Both the position numbers and the translations under genes were made by a program. Below, piece after piece: positions 1-31,800 of a stretch of 64,000 nucleotides of DNA. The stretch comes from Eleginops maclovinus (lineage: Eukaryota; Chordata; Actinopteri; Perciformes; Eleginopidae): positions 1,246,946 through 1,310,945 of the forward strand of contig NC_086363.1 of NCBI RefSeq assembly GCF_036324505.1, read 5' to 3'. The notes beneath the pieces are model-generated. The model was given only the letters and a program-made list of their open reading frames with translations, was not told the DNA's origin and searched no databases. Within the stretch, counting starts at the first letter, position 1. Each line of letters starts with the position of its first letter.

Positions 1-84
1 ATTTTTAAGAGTTCTTTTCCAACATGGTTCCTTCTTTTTCCTCATCGCTAAATGTCAGTTTGCATTACCGTGAGCAGAATGACT

Positions 85-199
<115 letters not shown>

Positions 200-283
200 C
201 AGCGACAGAGTGAAATACACAATCAGCATCAGTGAGAAACCCATATTTCCCTCATTAGTCTGCAGTCAGCTCCATCTGCATCC

Positions 284-973
<690 letters not shown>

Positions 974-1084
974 CATGAGGCTCCTTTAACCTGCTCACAC
1001 AGGTGTTTTCAGGTGCTGCCTCACTCTGAATGAGTGAGGCAGCACCTGAAAACACCTGTGTGAGCAGGTTAAAGGAGCCTCATG
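974..1084. repeat. perfect inverted repeat (53-bp arms, 5-bp loop)
   Basis: Left arm 974-1026 and right arm 1032-1084 are exact reverse complements around TGAAT. No mismatch was found base by base. No open frame or known element is recognised. Confidence 0.97.
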
Positions 1085-2115
1085 TTCTTTGGAAATCAAT
1101 TAAGGAGAGGCGTAATTAGGCTCCATGTGGCACGAGTCAAAATGACCCCTATGTGGGGCCAATTTACTAACGATTTACACCGTAAAATACAAGTGTATAT
1201 ACTGCATCTGATCAAATATCATGTGTTTTATATGTGAAAAAGTACAATGTAAGCATCAGAAATGTAGTGGAGTAGAAGTACGTAGCATTATCGGAGAAAC
1301 CGTTAGCATTTAGCTCGGAGCCTCTCTGAAACTCTGTCTTTGTTGTTGTTTTCAATTATGTGAAAGGTTTCCTTTCAGGGGGTTTGATATGAATTAAGAT
1401 GTGAATGTGAGGGATCATGAGTTTATTACATCCAAACCGTCCTTGTATACATGTTTATCATTCAGTTTCTATAAAACCCTCTCCTCTTTCTCTGACAGTG
1501 AACTGAAGCCCTCAGAGGAGTTTCTCTTTCTGCTTTTGTCAGATGCTGGTCCAACAGCAACACGGCCTCTGCAGCTTCCCTCTCTGTGACTCACTTCTCT
1601 CTCCTGAATAAGTGGTAGCTCCTCGCGGTGCAGTGGTGGCCTTGCTGCATTGTTTGATGTCCGGGAGAAAGAGCAGGGTCCTGCGGTGCACGTGCTGACG
1701 GGCCGTGTTTACACGTGGCTGCTGACACATGATGCTGCTGTTTGCAGTTAGCAGGACATATTTGGGATCTGAGACGCTCTCAGGGCCGAGCGAGGCTTCA
1801 CTGTGGGATCCAAACACTCCTCTCACAGGGAGAGTTTGAACGCTTGTGTTTTTGCAGCTTGGCTCATACGTGTTTTTACAAAGCGTCTCTATGGATGGTG
1901 TGTCGGTCAGTCAAACATCTCAATAAATATCTGATAAATGATGTGAAACTGTGCTGATAATTATGTCCCCTAAAGGCTGACGTCTGCTGACCGGCTAACC
2001 TCTGATTTTCTGTCCTGCATCATCTAGTTCACACCTGTGGGTTTTAGTCACGTGCAACAACCATTGCATGGATATGCATTAAAGAGGCCGCCATGTTCTC
2101 ATTATCAGGTTCATT
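1085..2115. other. intergenic stretch with transposon fragments
   Basis: No gene recognised. A fragment at about 1260-1284 (GTAGTGGAGTAGAAGTAC) matches the unit of the large minisatellite at 24.3-25.8 kb, so it is a single copy of that dispersed element. Confidence 0.5.
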
Positions 2116-2117
2116 AA

Positions 2118-2495
2118 AGTCTCTCCTGGGACATGTCTCCATGCTCTGTGTCTCTCCTGGGACATGTCTCCATGCTCTGTGTCTCTCCTGGGACATGTCT
2201 CCATGCTCTGTGTCTCTCCTGGGACATGTCTCCATGCTCTGTGTCTCTCCTGGGATATGTCTCCATGCTCTGTGTCTCTCCTGGGACATGTCTCCATGCT
2301 TAATGTCTCTCCTGGGACATGTCTCCATGCTTCAATGTCTCTCCTGGGACATGTCTCCATGCTTCAATGTCTCTCCTGGGACATGTCTCCATGCTTCAAT
2401 GTCTCCCCTGGGACATGTCTCCATGCTTCAATGTCTCTCCTGGGACATGTCTCCATGCTTCAATGTCTCTCCTGGGACATGTCTCCATGCTTTGA
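2118..2495. repeat. 31-32-bp minisatellite, about 12 copies
   Basis: Tandem units of the type CTCCTGGGACATGTCTCCATG plus a variable CTCTGTGT or CTTCAATGT joint. The array sits inside a dispersed element: the sequence just after it (GTTCAGAAAGCTCTTTATGT) recurs after a single unit at 62784-62803. Confidence 0.93.
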
Positions 2496-4102
2496 TGTTC
2501 AGAAAGCTCTTTATGTTTCTTAGACTGTCTGCTCTGTTGTGATGTCCCGCCCCTTAGCCTACAATGTGATGCAGCATTAGCCAATAGGAGCACACTTCAC
2601 CCATAAGATTTTAGCCTTTGCAGACCCTTTACTTGCACGAAAACCTATATATATCTGCAGTCTTACATTCCGTTTTTTGGGGATAAAGACAACCCCCCTG
2701 CTCGTATGAAGAGTTTCTTCCTCTCATGTTTGCTGTCGTCTGTGTGGTGTGTTCAAGGACCAACAACTGGCAACAAATGCCGACTCACGCAACCCGTGCT
2801 GAGGCGACCCGGCCGCAGGGCGCGGAGAGCAGGTCATCTGTAACGAGGCAGAGCGTCTGAGGCCATAAAACTCAGCCGGTATCCGTGTCACCTGCCCCCC
2901 TCACACATGTGGGTTAAATGTCCCGGGTTAAAAAACGTTCTCTGAAGTTCAGGCTGTCCGTCAGCGCGGGATCTTTGAAGTTGAGCCACGGTGTCGTTGG
3001 TTTTATGCCTCCATCCCTTTGATTGTGGCGGGGATTTATCGTGCTCCTGCGCCATTACTATGCAGATTTATGGGAGGGCTTTAAGTTGTGATTAAAGCGA
3101 CTCCGAGGTTAATGTGCAAAGAGTAAATCTTTCATAATGAGCATGAGTGTGTAAAGCTGCTACTGTCCTCACACCTGGATCTGCACCTAGGTCACGACCC
3201 ATTCAGGGAGCTCAGAGACTTAAAGGATGGGCTTACATGAAATATGTCTCCAATATGTAAAAGGACAACTGTGTTTTTTATAGCAGGAGGACACGTTTTC
3301 AGTCCTGTTTCCATCTGTTTGTCTGTTTGTAAGGATTTCACAGATCTCAACTCAGTAGAGCCCAACATTAGCCTCCTTTAGCTTAGCGGTGGTGTGAAGT
3401 CATGTGACCGTGCTGTAGTTCCTTTATAGCCCAACGTTAGCTTCAGAAATAATAGAGTTTTATTAACGTTTGTTTGACACAGAGATTATTATACCAGTGA
3501 GATCCTTACACCCCTTATTGTTGGAGCAGGCACAGAGGAATGAGACACATCCAAACCAAAGACACCACAGCATTGTTTTACCCACAGCATGACTCTTTAT
3601 GTCATAACAACCCAGAACAATTCCCCACAGACTCAGAACAATGTAACAAACATAAAGTCGGCTTATAAAGTAAAGCGATGCACTGTAGCAGACGCAGAAC
3701 AACATGACCATCTTAATGAAGCCATGTTGTGTTCACCTGATCAATGTAAATCCATTATTAGCTCTGTGTTTGGTCTCCACCACCTGTTTGGCTGCTAAAT
3801 GCTCATCTATTTGCTCATAGATATGACTTTATACATCTTTTTCTGTGAAAACAGCTTCCCTATGCTGCTGGAGAAGAGGACATGAGATTAAACCAAAGTG
3901 TAAATGTATTGTAAAGAGGCCAAAAGCCTTAGCGTTGTTAGCATTACGAGGCTATTAAACCACTTATTTAAATGTAATTTTAACATAAAAAATAAAACCA
4001 GAATAAACACCGTTAAAATGTATGTTATCAGAAGACTGTAACCAATGCATCTTTCAAAGAAACAAGCTCACACTCCTCGTACTAGCATTTTTAGACCCAT
4101 CT
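2496..4102. other. intergenic DNA downstream of CD109
   Basis: Holds a dispersed element related to 18865-19020 (GATGTCCCGCCCCTTAGCCTA at 2540-2560), a copy of the 72-bp module near 3358-3440, and otherwise no recognised gene. The stretch at about 2985-3150 looks unique and unlike repeat. The CD109 3' UTR should occupy the right end; an AATAAA on the minus strand is at 3468-3473. Confidence 0.4.
3358..3440 (-). repeat. 72-bp module, about one copy, inverted
   Basis: Reverse-complement copy of the module (CCCAACATTAGCCTCCTTTA ... CCGTGCTGTAGTTCC), downstream of CD109. Confidence 0.87.
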
Positions 4103-23286
<19,184 letters not shown>

Positions 23287-23375
23287 TTGCAAGAATAATA
23301 AACCTCTCTGCAGGGCTTCACTCAGGGATACGGGCAGCTGGAGACAGGTGCAGCCTTCTTACCTGAAATCAGTGA

Positions 23376-23416
23376 CTCCCCCTCCCCCTCCTCCTCCTCC
23401 TCCTCCCCCTCCTCAC
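23376..23416. repeat. CTC-rich polypyrimidine tract upstream of CD109 exon 1
   Basis: About 40 bp of C/T only, 90-130 bp upstream of the CD109 start codon on the opposite strand. It would be purine-rich in the CD109 promoter or 5' UTR. Confidence 0.8.
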
Positions 23417-23632
23417 CTGGTGATCTAAACCAGTGTCAGTTTCCCTGATTTCCCCCTGGGACGCTCCATTCAATAACTGGGTGTTTCCACTCTGAGGAAA
23501 TCTGCCAGCTGTGATGACATGGTATTAAAGTATTTAAAGTACAGGAAGAAGTATTCAAGAAGTCAACGAGATGATGCTCCCCACAGGATGAACCACACTG
23601 AGGTTGGTAAACCCCTGAGTACTCAGATCCTG

Positions 23633-24199
23633 TTCTTGAGTAAAAGTAGAAGTACTCAGATCCTGTACTTGAGTAAAAGTAGAAGTACTCTGATCTTGTT
23701 CTTGAGTAAAGTAGAAGTACTCAGATCTTGTTCTTGAGTAAAGTAGAAGTACTCAGATCTTGTACTTGAGTAAAGTTGAAGTACTCAGGACTTGTACTTG
23801 AGTAAAGTAGAAGTACTCAGATCCTGTACTTGAGTAAAGTAGAAGTACTCAGGTCTTGTACTTGAGTAAAGTAGAAGTACTCAGATCCTGTACTTGAGTA
23901 AAGTAGAAGTACTCAGATCTTGTACTTGAGTAAAGTAGAAGTACTCAGGTCTTGTACTTGAGTAAAGTAGAAGTACTCAGGTCTTGTACTTGAGTAAAGT
24001 AGAAGTACCAGAGTGTAGGAATACTCTGTCACAGTGAAAGTATTCTAAATGTTCCTCCAGTGAAAGTAGAAAGTACTCTCCTCTAAATGTACTTAAAGTA
24101 GCGACAGTAAAAGTAGTCATTGTCTGATTGGTCCATTTCTGAATAATATCTCTGATATGTTTTATAATGATTGATCATTAAAGTGTTCTCAGAGCTGGT
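23633..24199 (+). mobile_element. dispersed element with 32-bp minisatellite (copy A)
   Basis: About 12 tandem units of AGTACTCAGATCTTGTACTT plus GAGTAAAGTAGA, then a unique part ending AAAGTGTTCTCAGAGCTGG. The same parts in the same order, reversed, occur at 36151-36560. Confidence 0.85.
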
Positions 24200-24343
24200 A
24201 AAGGTGCAGCTAGTTTGAATGGCTTTGTATACTGCAGGGTAGCTGCTGGATTTACTGCAGGGGAACTACAGTCTGATTTAAGGGAGATCATATTTACCAT
24301 CATTAATCCTAATCTGACGAGCAACCAAATGTGTTAAATACAT

Positions 24344-25771
24344 GTAGTGGAGTAGAAGTACACCATCTACCTCTTAACTGTAGTGGAGTAGAAGTACACC
24401 ATCTACCTCTGAACTGTAGTGGAGTAGAAGTACACCATCTACCTCTGAACTGTAGTGGAGTAGAAGTACACCATCTACCTCTTAACTGTAGTGGAGTAGA
24501 AGTACACCATCTACCTCTTAACTGTAGTGGAGTAGAAGTACACCATCTACCTCTGAACTGTAGTGGAGTAGAAGTACACCATCTACCTCTGAACTGTAGT
24601 GGAGTAGAAGTACACCATTTACCTCTGAATTGTACTGGAGTAGAAGTACACCATCTACCTCTGAACTGTAGTGGAGTAGAAGTACACCATCTACCTCTGA
24701 ACTGTAGTGGAGTAGAAGTACACCATTTACCTCTGAACTGTAGTGGAGTAGAAGTACACCATCTACCTCTGAACTGTAGTGGAGTAGAAGTACACCATCT
24801 ACCTCTGAACTGTACTGGAGTAGAAGTACACCATCTACCTCTGAACTGTAGTAGAAGTACACCATCAACCTCTGAACTGTAGTGGAGTAGAAGTACACCA
24901 TCAACCTCTGAACTGTAGTGGAGTAGAAGTACACCATCAACCTCTGAACTGTAGTGGAGTAAAAGTACACCATCAACCTCTGAACTGTAGTGGAGTAGAA
25001 GTACACCATTTACCTCTGAACTGTAGTGGAGTAGAAGTACACCATCAACCTCTGAACTGTAGTGGAGTAGAAGTACACCATTTACCTCTGAACTGTACTG
25101 GAGTAGAAGTACACCATGTACCTCTGAACTGTAGTGGAGTAGAAGTACACCATTTACCTCTGAACTGTAGTGGAGTAGAAGTACACCATCAACCTCTGAA
25201 CTGTAGTGGAGTAGAAGTACACCATTTACCTCTGAACTGTAGTGGAGTAGAAGTACACCATCAACCTCTGAAGTGTAGTGGAATAGAAGTACACCATCAA
25301 CCTCTGAACTGTAGTGGAGTAGAAGTACACCATCTACCTCTGAACTGTAGTGGAGTAGAAGTACACCATCTACCTCTGAACTGTACTGGAGTAGAAGTAC
25401 ACCATCAACCTCTGAACTGTAGTGGAGTAGAAGTACACCATCTACCTCTGAACTGTAGTGGAGTAGAAGTACACCATGTACCTCTGAACTGTACTGGAGT
25501 AGAAGTACACCATCTACCTCTGAACTGTAGTGGAGTAGAAGTACACCATCTACCTCTGAACTGTAGTGGAGTAGAAGTACACCATCTACCTCTGAACTGT
25601 AGTGGAGTAGAAGTACACCATCTACCTCTGAACTGTAGTGGAGTAGAAGTACACCATCAACCTCTGAACTGTAGTGGAGTAGAAGTACACCATCTACCTC
25701 TGAACTGTAGTGGAGTAGAAGTACACCATCTACCTCTGAACTGTAGTGGAGTAGAAGTACACCATTTACCT
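24344..25771. repeat. 36-bp minisatellite, about 40 copies
   Basis: Units run GTAGTGGAGTAGAAGTACAC then CATCTACCTCTGAACT, with a variable CTACCT/TTACCT/CAACCT/GTACCT joint and some GTACTGG variants. One unit (near 24847) lacks 6 bp. Because 36 is a multiple of 3, long false reading frames run across it on both strands. The array ends about 125 bp before the NAA20 ATG. Confidence 0.97.
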
Positions 25772-25775
25772 CACA

Positions 25776-25897
25776 GTGGTTACACACAGTGGACAGGCTG
25801 TAGTTCCGCCGTATCGCCAGGGGGCGCTGCTCTCCTTCTGCTCCGCTTCTAAAGTATCCGCTCTTCCTCTGGGGGTGAAAGGACACAACCAGCCGAC
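25776..25897 (+). promoter_or_regulatory. naa20: NAA20 promoter-proximal region with CTCF-like site
   Basis: Short unique sequence between the end of the 36-bp minisatellite and the NAA20 ATG. It contains CGCCAGGGGGCGCTG (25815-25829), a close match to the CTCF core. The 5' UTR and start of transcription must lie here or inside the array. No TATA box is seen. Confidence 0.5.
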
Positions 25898-28566
25898 ATG
25901 ACAACACTAAGACCTTTTAACTGCGATGATCTGTTTAAATTCAACAACATGTGAGTGATTCCTCTCCGTTTTTCTCTCCTTTAGTGGTGTATTCATCCAC
26001 GTGTTGCTGTGTTTATGTCCTGTTGTTGTTGTTGTTGTTGTTGTTTAGCAGCTAGCAGGCTAACATGCTGGGAAACGATGGTGTGTACAACTCCATTCAA
26101 ATAACCGAGAAGTATTTCTGTAGTTAATGAGGATAATAAAGGGTGATCCATCTGATAGTGGTTAGGTTCTTCTGGAGACATCGGCACATGTTTACACAGT
26201 AAGCTCTCTCTTCGCTGAAACGGGTCGTTCTATTTATGATGTTTATTGTCCATATTATTATTTAGAATGAATTATTATAATTTATTTATTGTTTTATTTT
26301 ATTTCACAAACAATTCAAAGACAAACTCTGGGTTTAAAAATAAATAAATAGCTCTTCTGCTGCTAGATATTTTCATTTTGTATTTCCACTTGATATATTT
26401 AGTGTTTTGTTACTATTGCTGATTCATCTCAAACAATTCCCTTTCAGACTCTGGGTTAGACACGTTTTCTTTCTTCTAAGCCAGCATTTGTATTTTTATT
26501 TATCATTTTATTGTTATTTCTATTTTCTTAATATTGTTTTTGCTTTTACTATTTTATTTTTATTTATATTATTTTTGTAATAATAATTATTGTTGACTTA
26601 TTTTATTTCACAAACAATGCACATCCAAACTCCTGAGGAATAATGTATCTTCGTGGTCTTCATTTGGAATGCTCTGATTATCCACATTATTTTAAAATAA
26701 TAATTAAACATTTATTTTTATTGTCTTGTTTTTTTTATTTACATGTTGATTTGTTTGTTTTTTTCCTTCCTAAAATATATGAACAGGAATAGTAACTTAA
26801 GATATGAAACAAATATTAAATATAACTTTACTGTTTCTTTCCAACAGCAACCTGGACCCATTGACCGAAACTGTATCCTTCATTTAATTTCTCCTCTAAC
26901 TTCTTATCATGTCATATATTTAAAGAAGCTCTGATAATGTGACGTACCTCTGTAGTTCTCTTAACCTCTGACCTGCAGTATGGGATCCCCTTCTACCTGC
27001 AGTACCTGGCTCACTGGCCCGAGTACTTCATCGTAGCCGAGGCTCCTGGAGGGGAACTCATGGGCTACAGTAAGTTGGTCTATAATCAATAACCTGTCCT
27101 TTACCCAAGAGAAACATACCGCTTCCTAGTTTTCATTTAAGCGGCTTATTCTTTATTCTAACGTATAATATTCTCAAATGTCCTGTGATGTTCAGATCTT
27201 TGTCTGCCTGTGCTCATATTGTCAAGGCAATAAGCAGAATGTTTAGTCTGCATAGTAACAGACCGTCAATTTATGCTGTTTGTTTGTATTAAAAAGCTGC
27301 ACCTTGGGACAACAACCCCTTGATTCTGTCTGTAAATCCAGGATTCTACAAAGCTCTTCTGAGATCGGAGTCTATGAGAACACCAAGGGCAGTGTGATTC
27401 ATATATGAATGTGCAAAGACTCTTGATATTTAGCCCAGGGGCCTCCCGTTTAACTCTTTTTATAGTAATTAAATTGATGTGACGTGATCTGGACAGATGT
27501 CAGTTAGAAATGCATATTGGAAGTGCCTTCAAAATAAAATGGAAGTGCCTTCAAAATAAAATGGAAGTGCCCTCAAAATAAAGTAGTTCTATCTATAATG
27601 AAATGCGGCAAAAATGATGGCCATATATAGACATGCATATCCTCCCTCTCAGTGCATGTTTGACATCAAAGAGAGACTTAAATTGACTCATCAATTATCT
27701 AAATTAACATGTTTTAAACCCTAGCATCATTCACAGAAATCAATACTTTAGTGAATTTAATTTTAAAGCCTTTACCAAATATTCAAACCAGAATAACCCT
27801 GAAGTAAAATCTCTCTGACAAAAACACATGGGTGTTCAGCATCATCTGGTGTTCAGTTGCTGTGTCCTACTTTTTGTCTTTGTCTGCAGTCATGGGGAAG
27901 GCGGAGGGATCTGTGGCGCGGGAGGAGTGGCACGGTCACGTCACCGCTCTGTCTGTGGCGCCCGAGTTCAGGAGACTAGGCCTCGCTGCCAAACTCATGG
28001 AGATGCTGGAGGAGATCTCCGAGAGGTCAGGACGCTTCACCCTGTCCTGCAGAAGGCTTTATCTGCAGTAGGATTTTCTCGGTGTTAATTATTGGTTTTT
28101 TTGGGCCGTTTATTCGCAGGAAGGGCGGGTTCTTCGTGGACCTCTTCGTGCGCGTCTCTAACCAGGTGGCGGTGAACATGTACAAGCGCCTGGGCTACAG
28201 CGTGTACCGGACGGTCATTGAGTATTACTCCGCCAGCAACGGGGAGCCGGACGAAGACGCCTACGGTGAGATTTCGCTGCAAAGACAACACAAACTCATC
28301 TCCGTTTGATCTGGGCGGACGGTGTTTAAAAAGAAAGACCTCGCCCTTGTTTAAGGACTTTTAACCACAGATTTTCAGTGGATATCTGCCTTGTGGCTTG
28401 AAAAACACCAGAGAGAAAGGATGTAAACAAACCCAGACCAAGTTTGATTATTTATCCGTCTTTCCCCCTTTTGTTTTCAGACATGAGGAAGGCTCTGTCC
28501 AGAGACACGGAGAAGAAGTCCATCATCCCGCTGCCTCATCCCGTCCGACCGGAGGACATCGAATAA
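25898..28566 (+). CDS. naa20: N-alpha-acetyltransferase 20, NatB catalytic subunit
   Basis: GNAT-family enzyme that, with NAA25, acetylates the N-terminus of proteins starting Met-Asp/Glu/Asn/Gln at the ribosome. Exons: 25898-25950, 26848-26872, 26979-27069, 27890-28025, 28120-28265, 28481-28566; all introns GT-AG and phases agree. Together they give 178 aa, the same length as human NAA20. The protein opens MTTLRPFNCDDLFKFNN, contains the acetyl-CoA-binding R-R-x-G-x-A motif (EFRRLGLAAKLM), and ends HPVRPEDIE before TAA. Nearly every residue agrees with the remembered human protein. The gene is tail-to-tail with CRNKL1: the stop codons are 277 bp apart. An AATAAA lies at 28787-28792. Confidence 0.97.
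26021..26045. repeat. (TTG)n microsatellite
   Basis: About 25 bp in NAA20 intron 1. Confidence 0.9.
27519..27582. repeat. 22-bp tandem repeat, about 3 copies
   Basis: GGAAGTGCCTTCAAAATAAA plus AT repeated, the last copy diverged, in NAA20 intron 3. Confidence 0.85.
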
Positions 28567-28681
28567 CAGACGGTGGCTCTCTGGCGCTGCTGATTAATCA
28601 CACGCTGGTTACATAGAATCACAGCTTCACTGTACATATTTAAAAATGCTTCCACTTGTTTGAAGTCAGAGAGCCACACGT

Positions 28682-28687
28682 TTTAAT
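28682..28687 (-). terminator. crnkl1: possible CRNKL1 polyadenylation signal ATTAAA
   Basis: The complement of TTTAAT at 28682-28687 reads ATTAAA, 157 nt after the CRNKL1 stop. No AATAAA is seen on this strand between the CRNKL1 stop and the NAA20 last exon. If used, the two 3' UTRs overlap. Confidence 0.35.
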
Positions 28688-28786
28688 TCCCACAGGACAG
28701 ATGATTACTGTAAAGGAACATTTTCTTAAGAAATCACAGAGACGGGTTGAAAATACGTTTGTATAATGCAGAAAACATGGACATAC

Positions 28787-28792
28787 AATAAA
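28787..28792 (+). terminator. naa20: NAA20 polyadenylation signal AATAAA
   Basis: Canonical AATAAA 221 nt after the NAA20 stop codon, followed by a GT-rich stretch (tggttcttgttttgg) at about 28806-28821. It is the first AATAAA after the stop, 52 bp before the CRNKL1 stop codon on the other strand. Confidence 0.7.
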
Positions 28793-28843
28793 GGTTGCTC
28801 ATGAGCTGGTTCTTGTTTTGGTAAAAAAAAAAACCTACAAAAT

Positions 28844-31800
28844 CTACTCCTGATCTTCATCCCCACTCTTGCTCTCTTCCTTCTTCTTCTTCTTCTTCTT
28901 TCCATCCTCCTCTTCCTCACTGCTGCTGTTGCTCTCGCTGCTGCTGCTGCTGCTGCTTTCATCGTCATCATCCCGATCATCGCGCTTCTTCTCCTGCTTG
29001 GTTTCAGTCTTTCTGTCGTTGTCAGGCTGTTTCTCAGGAGGACCTGCATCTTCATCGGAGGAAGAAGACGATGAGGAGTCAGCCCCTTTGGGGGATCTTT
29101 CTGGGCTTTTGTCTTCCATTTTTTCTGGAGATCTTTCCGGGCTTTTGTCTTCAATTTCTTCTGTGGATTTTTCTGGGCTTTCCTCTCCATTCTCGTCCTC
29201 GTTCTCCTCCTCCTCTTCCTCCACCTCCACCTGCTGCCTCTTCCACATCTTGGCCATGGCGAGCAGTTTGAGGTTGGGCTGGTTGGCGGCGTCTTCGGGG
29301 AAGATGTAGTCGTAGTACTCCTCCCAGCCTGCATCCGACTGAAAGCACAGCAACAACACATTCAGATAAATTCCTCTAACTCTGCAACTCATCCTCTTCA
29401 TCATATATGCATTGGATCCGTCAGGGCAGAGCTTAAATGTCTTGTGTAGTCAATCCAACAATCCAAAAACATTTAGTTTACAAATGATTCAAACAGAGAA
29501 AGGCAGACAGTCCTTTAGAGAAGCTGCAACCAGAGGAGTCTTTCATTTGTAACTCGAAAACAATTAATTGATAAGAGAGGAATCTAATATTTTGTGCAGT
29601 TTTCTAAAGTCTAATGGACTTTATTTATTTACCATAAAGTCTGTTTACTCCCCAGGACTTTATTTTATACATTTTGGTATGAAAACTAAATACACAATCT
29701 TTGGGACGAATATTACATTTCCATTTCTTTTATATAAATTGGAAAATAATTAAATCAAATATTTATAAATAATAATAAAAGAATCATTTCTTTATAAATT
29801 GATATGAACACACCTGTACATGTTTCAAGGTAAAACCAACATAAAGGATTCTAAGAATAAAAAGAAAAGAGCTACACCTCTGCTAGAGATGTTCAATAAG
29901 ACATAATAAATATGAAGCCAGTTCTTACCCCGTCCTCGGCCATCAGCTTCCTCCTCTTCTTCACCTTCTCCGGCAGCAGCTTCCCTACCCTCTCCATGGA
30001 GCTGTCGGACCCAAACTCCTTCTCGAAGTCCATCCAGGACTCGAGCAGCATGAGCCGCTCCTCCTTCTCCTCGCAACTCCTCATGCCCTTGTTGGCCTCC
30101 TCGAAGATCTGCCGGCACTTCTGCAGCCGCTCCGGCCCGTCGATGGACAGCTCGAACTTAGCGAAGCTGATCCAGACCTGCAGGAGATTCAACAGTTTAG
30201 GATTTAGAGGCAAAAGATAAAGTGTAGGTGAGGGCAATGCACATCTCAGGCTCCTCCAACAGCTGATATACTGAAGAAATGATGGATAGGGAAGTTAAAA
30301 GGGTAGCAAAATAATGCAGAAGTGCAAGAAAACGCAGGACTTAGTAAGTAAATGTGAACTGAAGTACTGTAGGTTGGAATAAAATACTGCTTGGATGATG
30401 AGAAGTCAAAATATCATCATCTCACAGTAAATAGTTTGTTGGATTTTGTAAGAAAATCTGTGTAGATTTAAATATTTCTGGGAATAAAAAGCATATTTCC
30501 AGATATTTAACGAGCACCAAACAAAGGAGGTCTAATTGTATCTGCACTTTGCATAAGAGGCTGCATGTTGGCCATTTTTTATGCATGTTGTCACTGTACA
30601 CAAGCCTTTTGTAGAGCCCGATGGAGGATGATCTAAAATGACTGAGAAATCCATAAAAAAGATAGAAATAAAGAAATATTTTTGACGCAAAAGTCCAAAT
30701 ATAACGTGTTTCGGTTATTGTATGAATAATAAAAGAGTTTAGTCAAAAAGCAGTGATTGAGCTGCAGAAAGGTTGTTACAGCTCACAGGAGCACAGTCCT
30801 CACCTTGACGTGCTGAGTGCGCTGCAGCAGCCTCTTGTAAAGGTTCCTCGTGTTTCCAAACTCCTCCTGCTCGATCTCAAAGTCAATGTAGGACTTCCAC
30901 AGCACCTGGAAACGCAACAGACAGATGTTTATACCCCAGAAATAAATAAAACCCTGTTAGTATGCATGAGGTAATCTGCAGCGTCTACCTCCGGCATGTC
31001 GAGCCTCGGCTGTCCGATGGCGAGCTCGAAGATGGCTCGGGCTCGCTCCACGTCCCCGAGGATGGTCTCCAGCTCGGAGAACTTGATCCAGGTGGTGCAG
31101 TTCTCGGGCGTGAACTCCAGGTATTTCTCGTACAGCTTCCTGCAGCGGTCGAACTCCCTCAGCTGCAACTCCAGCTCGATGTAGCCCTTCAGCAGCTTGT
31201 TCTTCGGGCATTTACCGATCGCTGTGCCCTGGAGGAGAGAAGCACAGATGGTGGGAAATCACAGAGGACTCAGACTGAGATCATCTGCAGGAAGTCCTGT
31301 TTTAGTGTTAAAAAGGAAGGCATTTGCTTCCTAATGTTGTGTTTTGCTTGACTTAATTTTAATCCTCCTTTATTTGTATGCACTGTAACAAAATATCTCG
31401 TCTTCTTATACTTTATTCTCACTGTTTTCATCTTCATTTCCTCTAAGAAGTCCTGTTTTTGTGTTCTAGTGTCCGCGTTTCCTTCTTAATGTTAAGATTT
31501 TACTCGACTTAATTTGGAAACTCATGACTTTTTAAGCATAATAATAAAACGTCTGATCTTTTTATACTTTACCCTCATTGATTTCATCTTCATGTCAGCA
31601 GCAGAAAATCATTTTTTTGCCTTGAAGTTCTAAAAAGTCAAACGTTTGTTTAGATATTTTGTAAAACAGTGACTTTTGTCTTCCCATGTTCATTTCATTC
31701 TTCTTTATGCTGTTTTATAGCGCGACAGTGGCCTTTTGTATTTATTGTGGTATATTTTCATAAACCAAATGAATCTAATGCTATTTAATATCAACTCTGT

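Noticed and set aside
2044..2593. Several 90-150-codon frames on both strands
   Set aside because: Products of the 31-32-bp tandem repeat.
24344..25771. CRISPR-like regular array
   Set aside because: Units are contiguous with no unique spacers and the DNA is vertebrate; it is a minisatellite.
24309..25907. 532-codon minus-strand open frame (and 183- and 163-codon relatives)
   Set aside because: It is the 36-bp minisatellite read in frame; 36 is a multiple of 3, so frames stay open by arithmetic. No homology or splice context supports a protein.
28869..29309. Serine/leucine-rich plus-strand frame
   Set aside because: Antisense of the CRNKL1 acidic tail; the minus-strand frame is continuous with conserved exons.
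30178..30803. Intronic snoRNA in CRNKL1
   Set aside because: No convincing paired C/D or H/ACA boxes with terminal stem were found by eye in this or the other introns.
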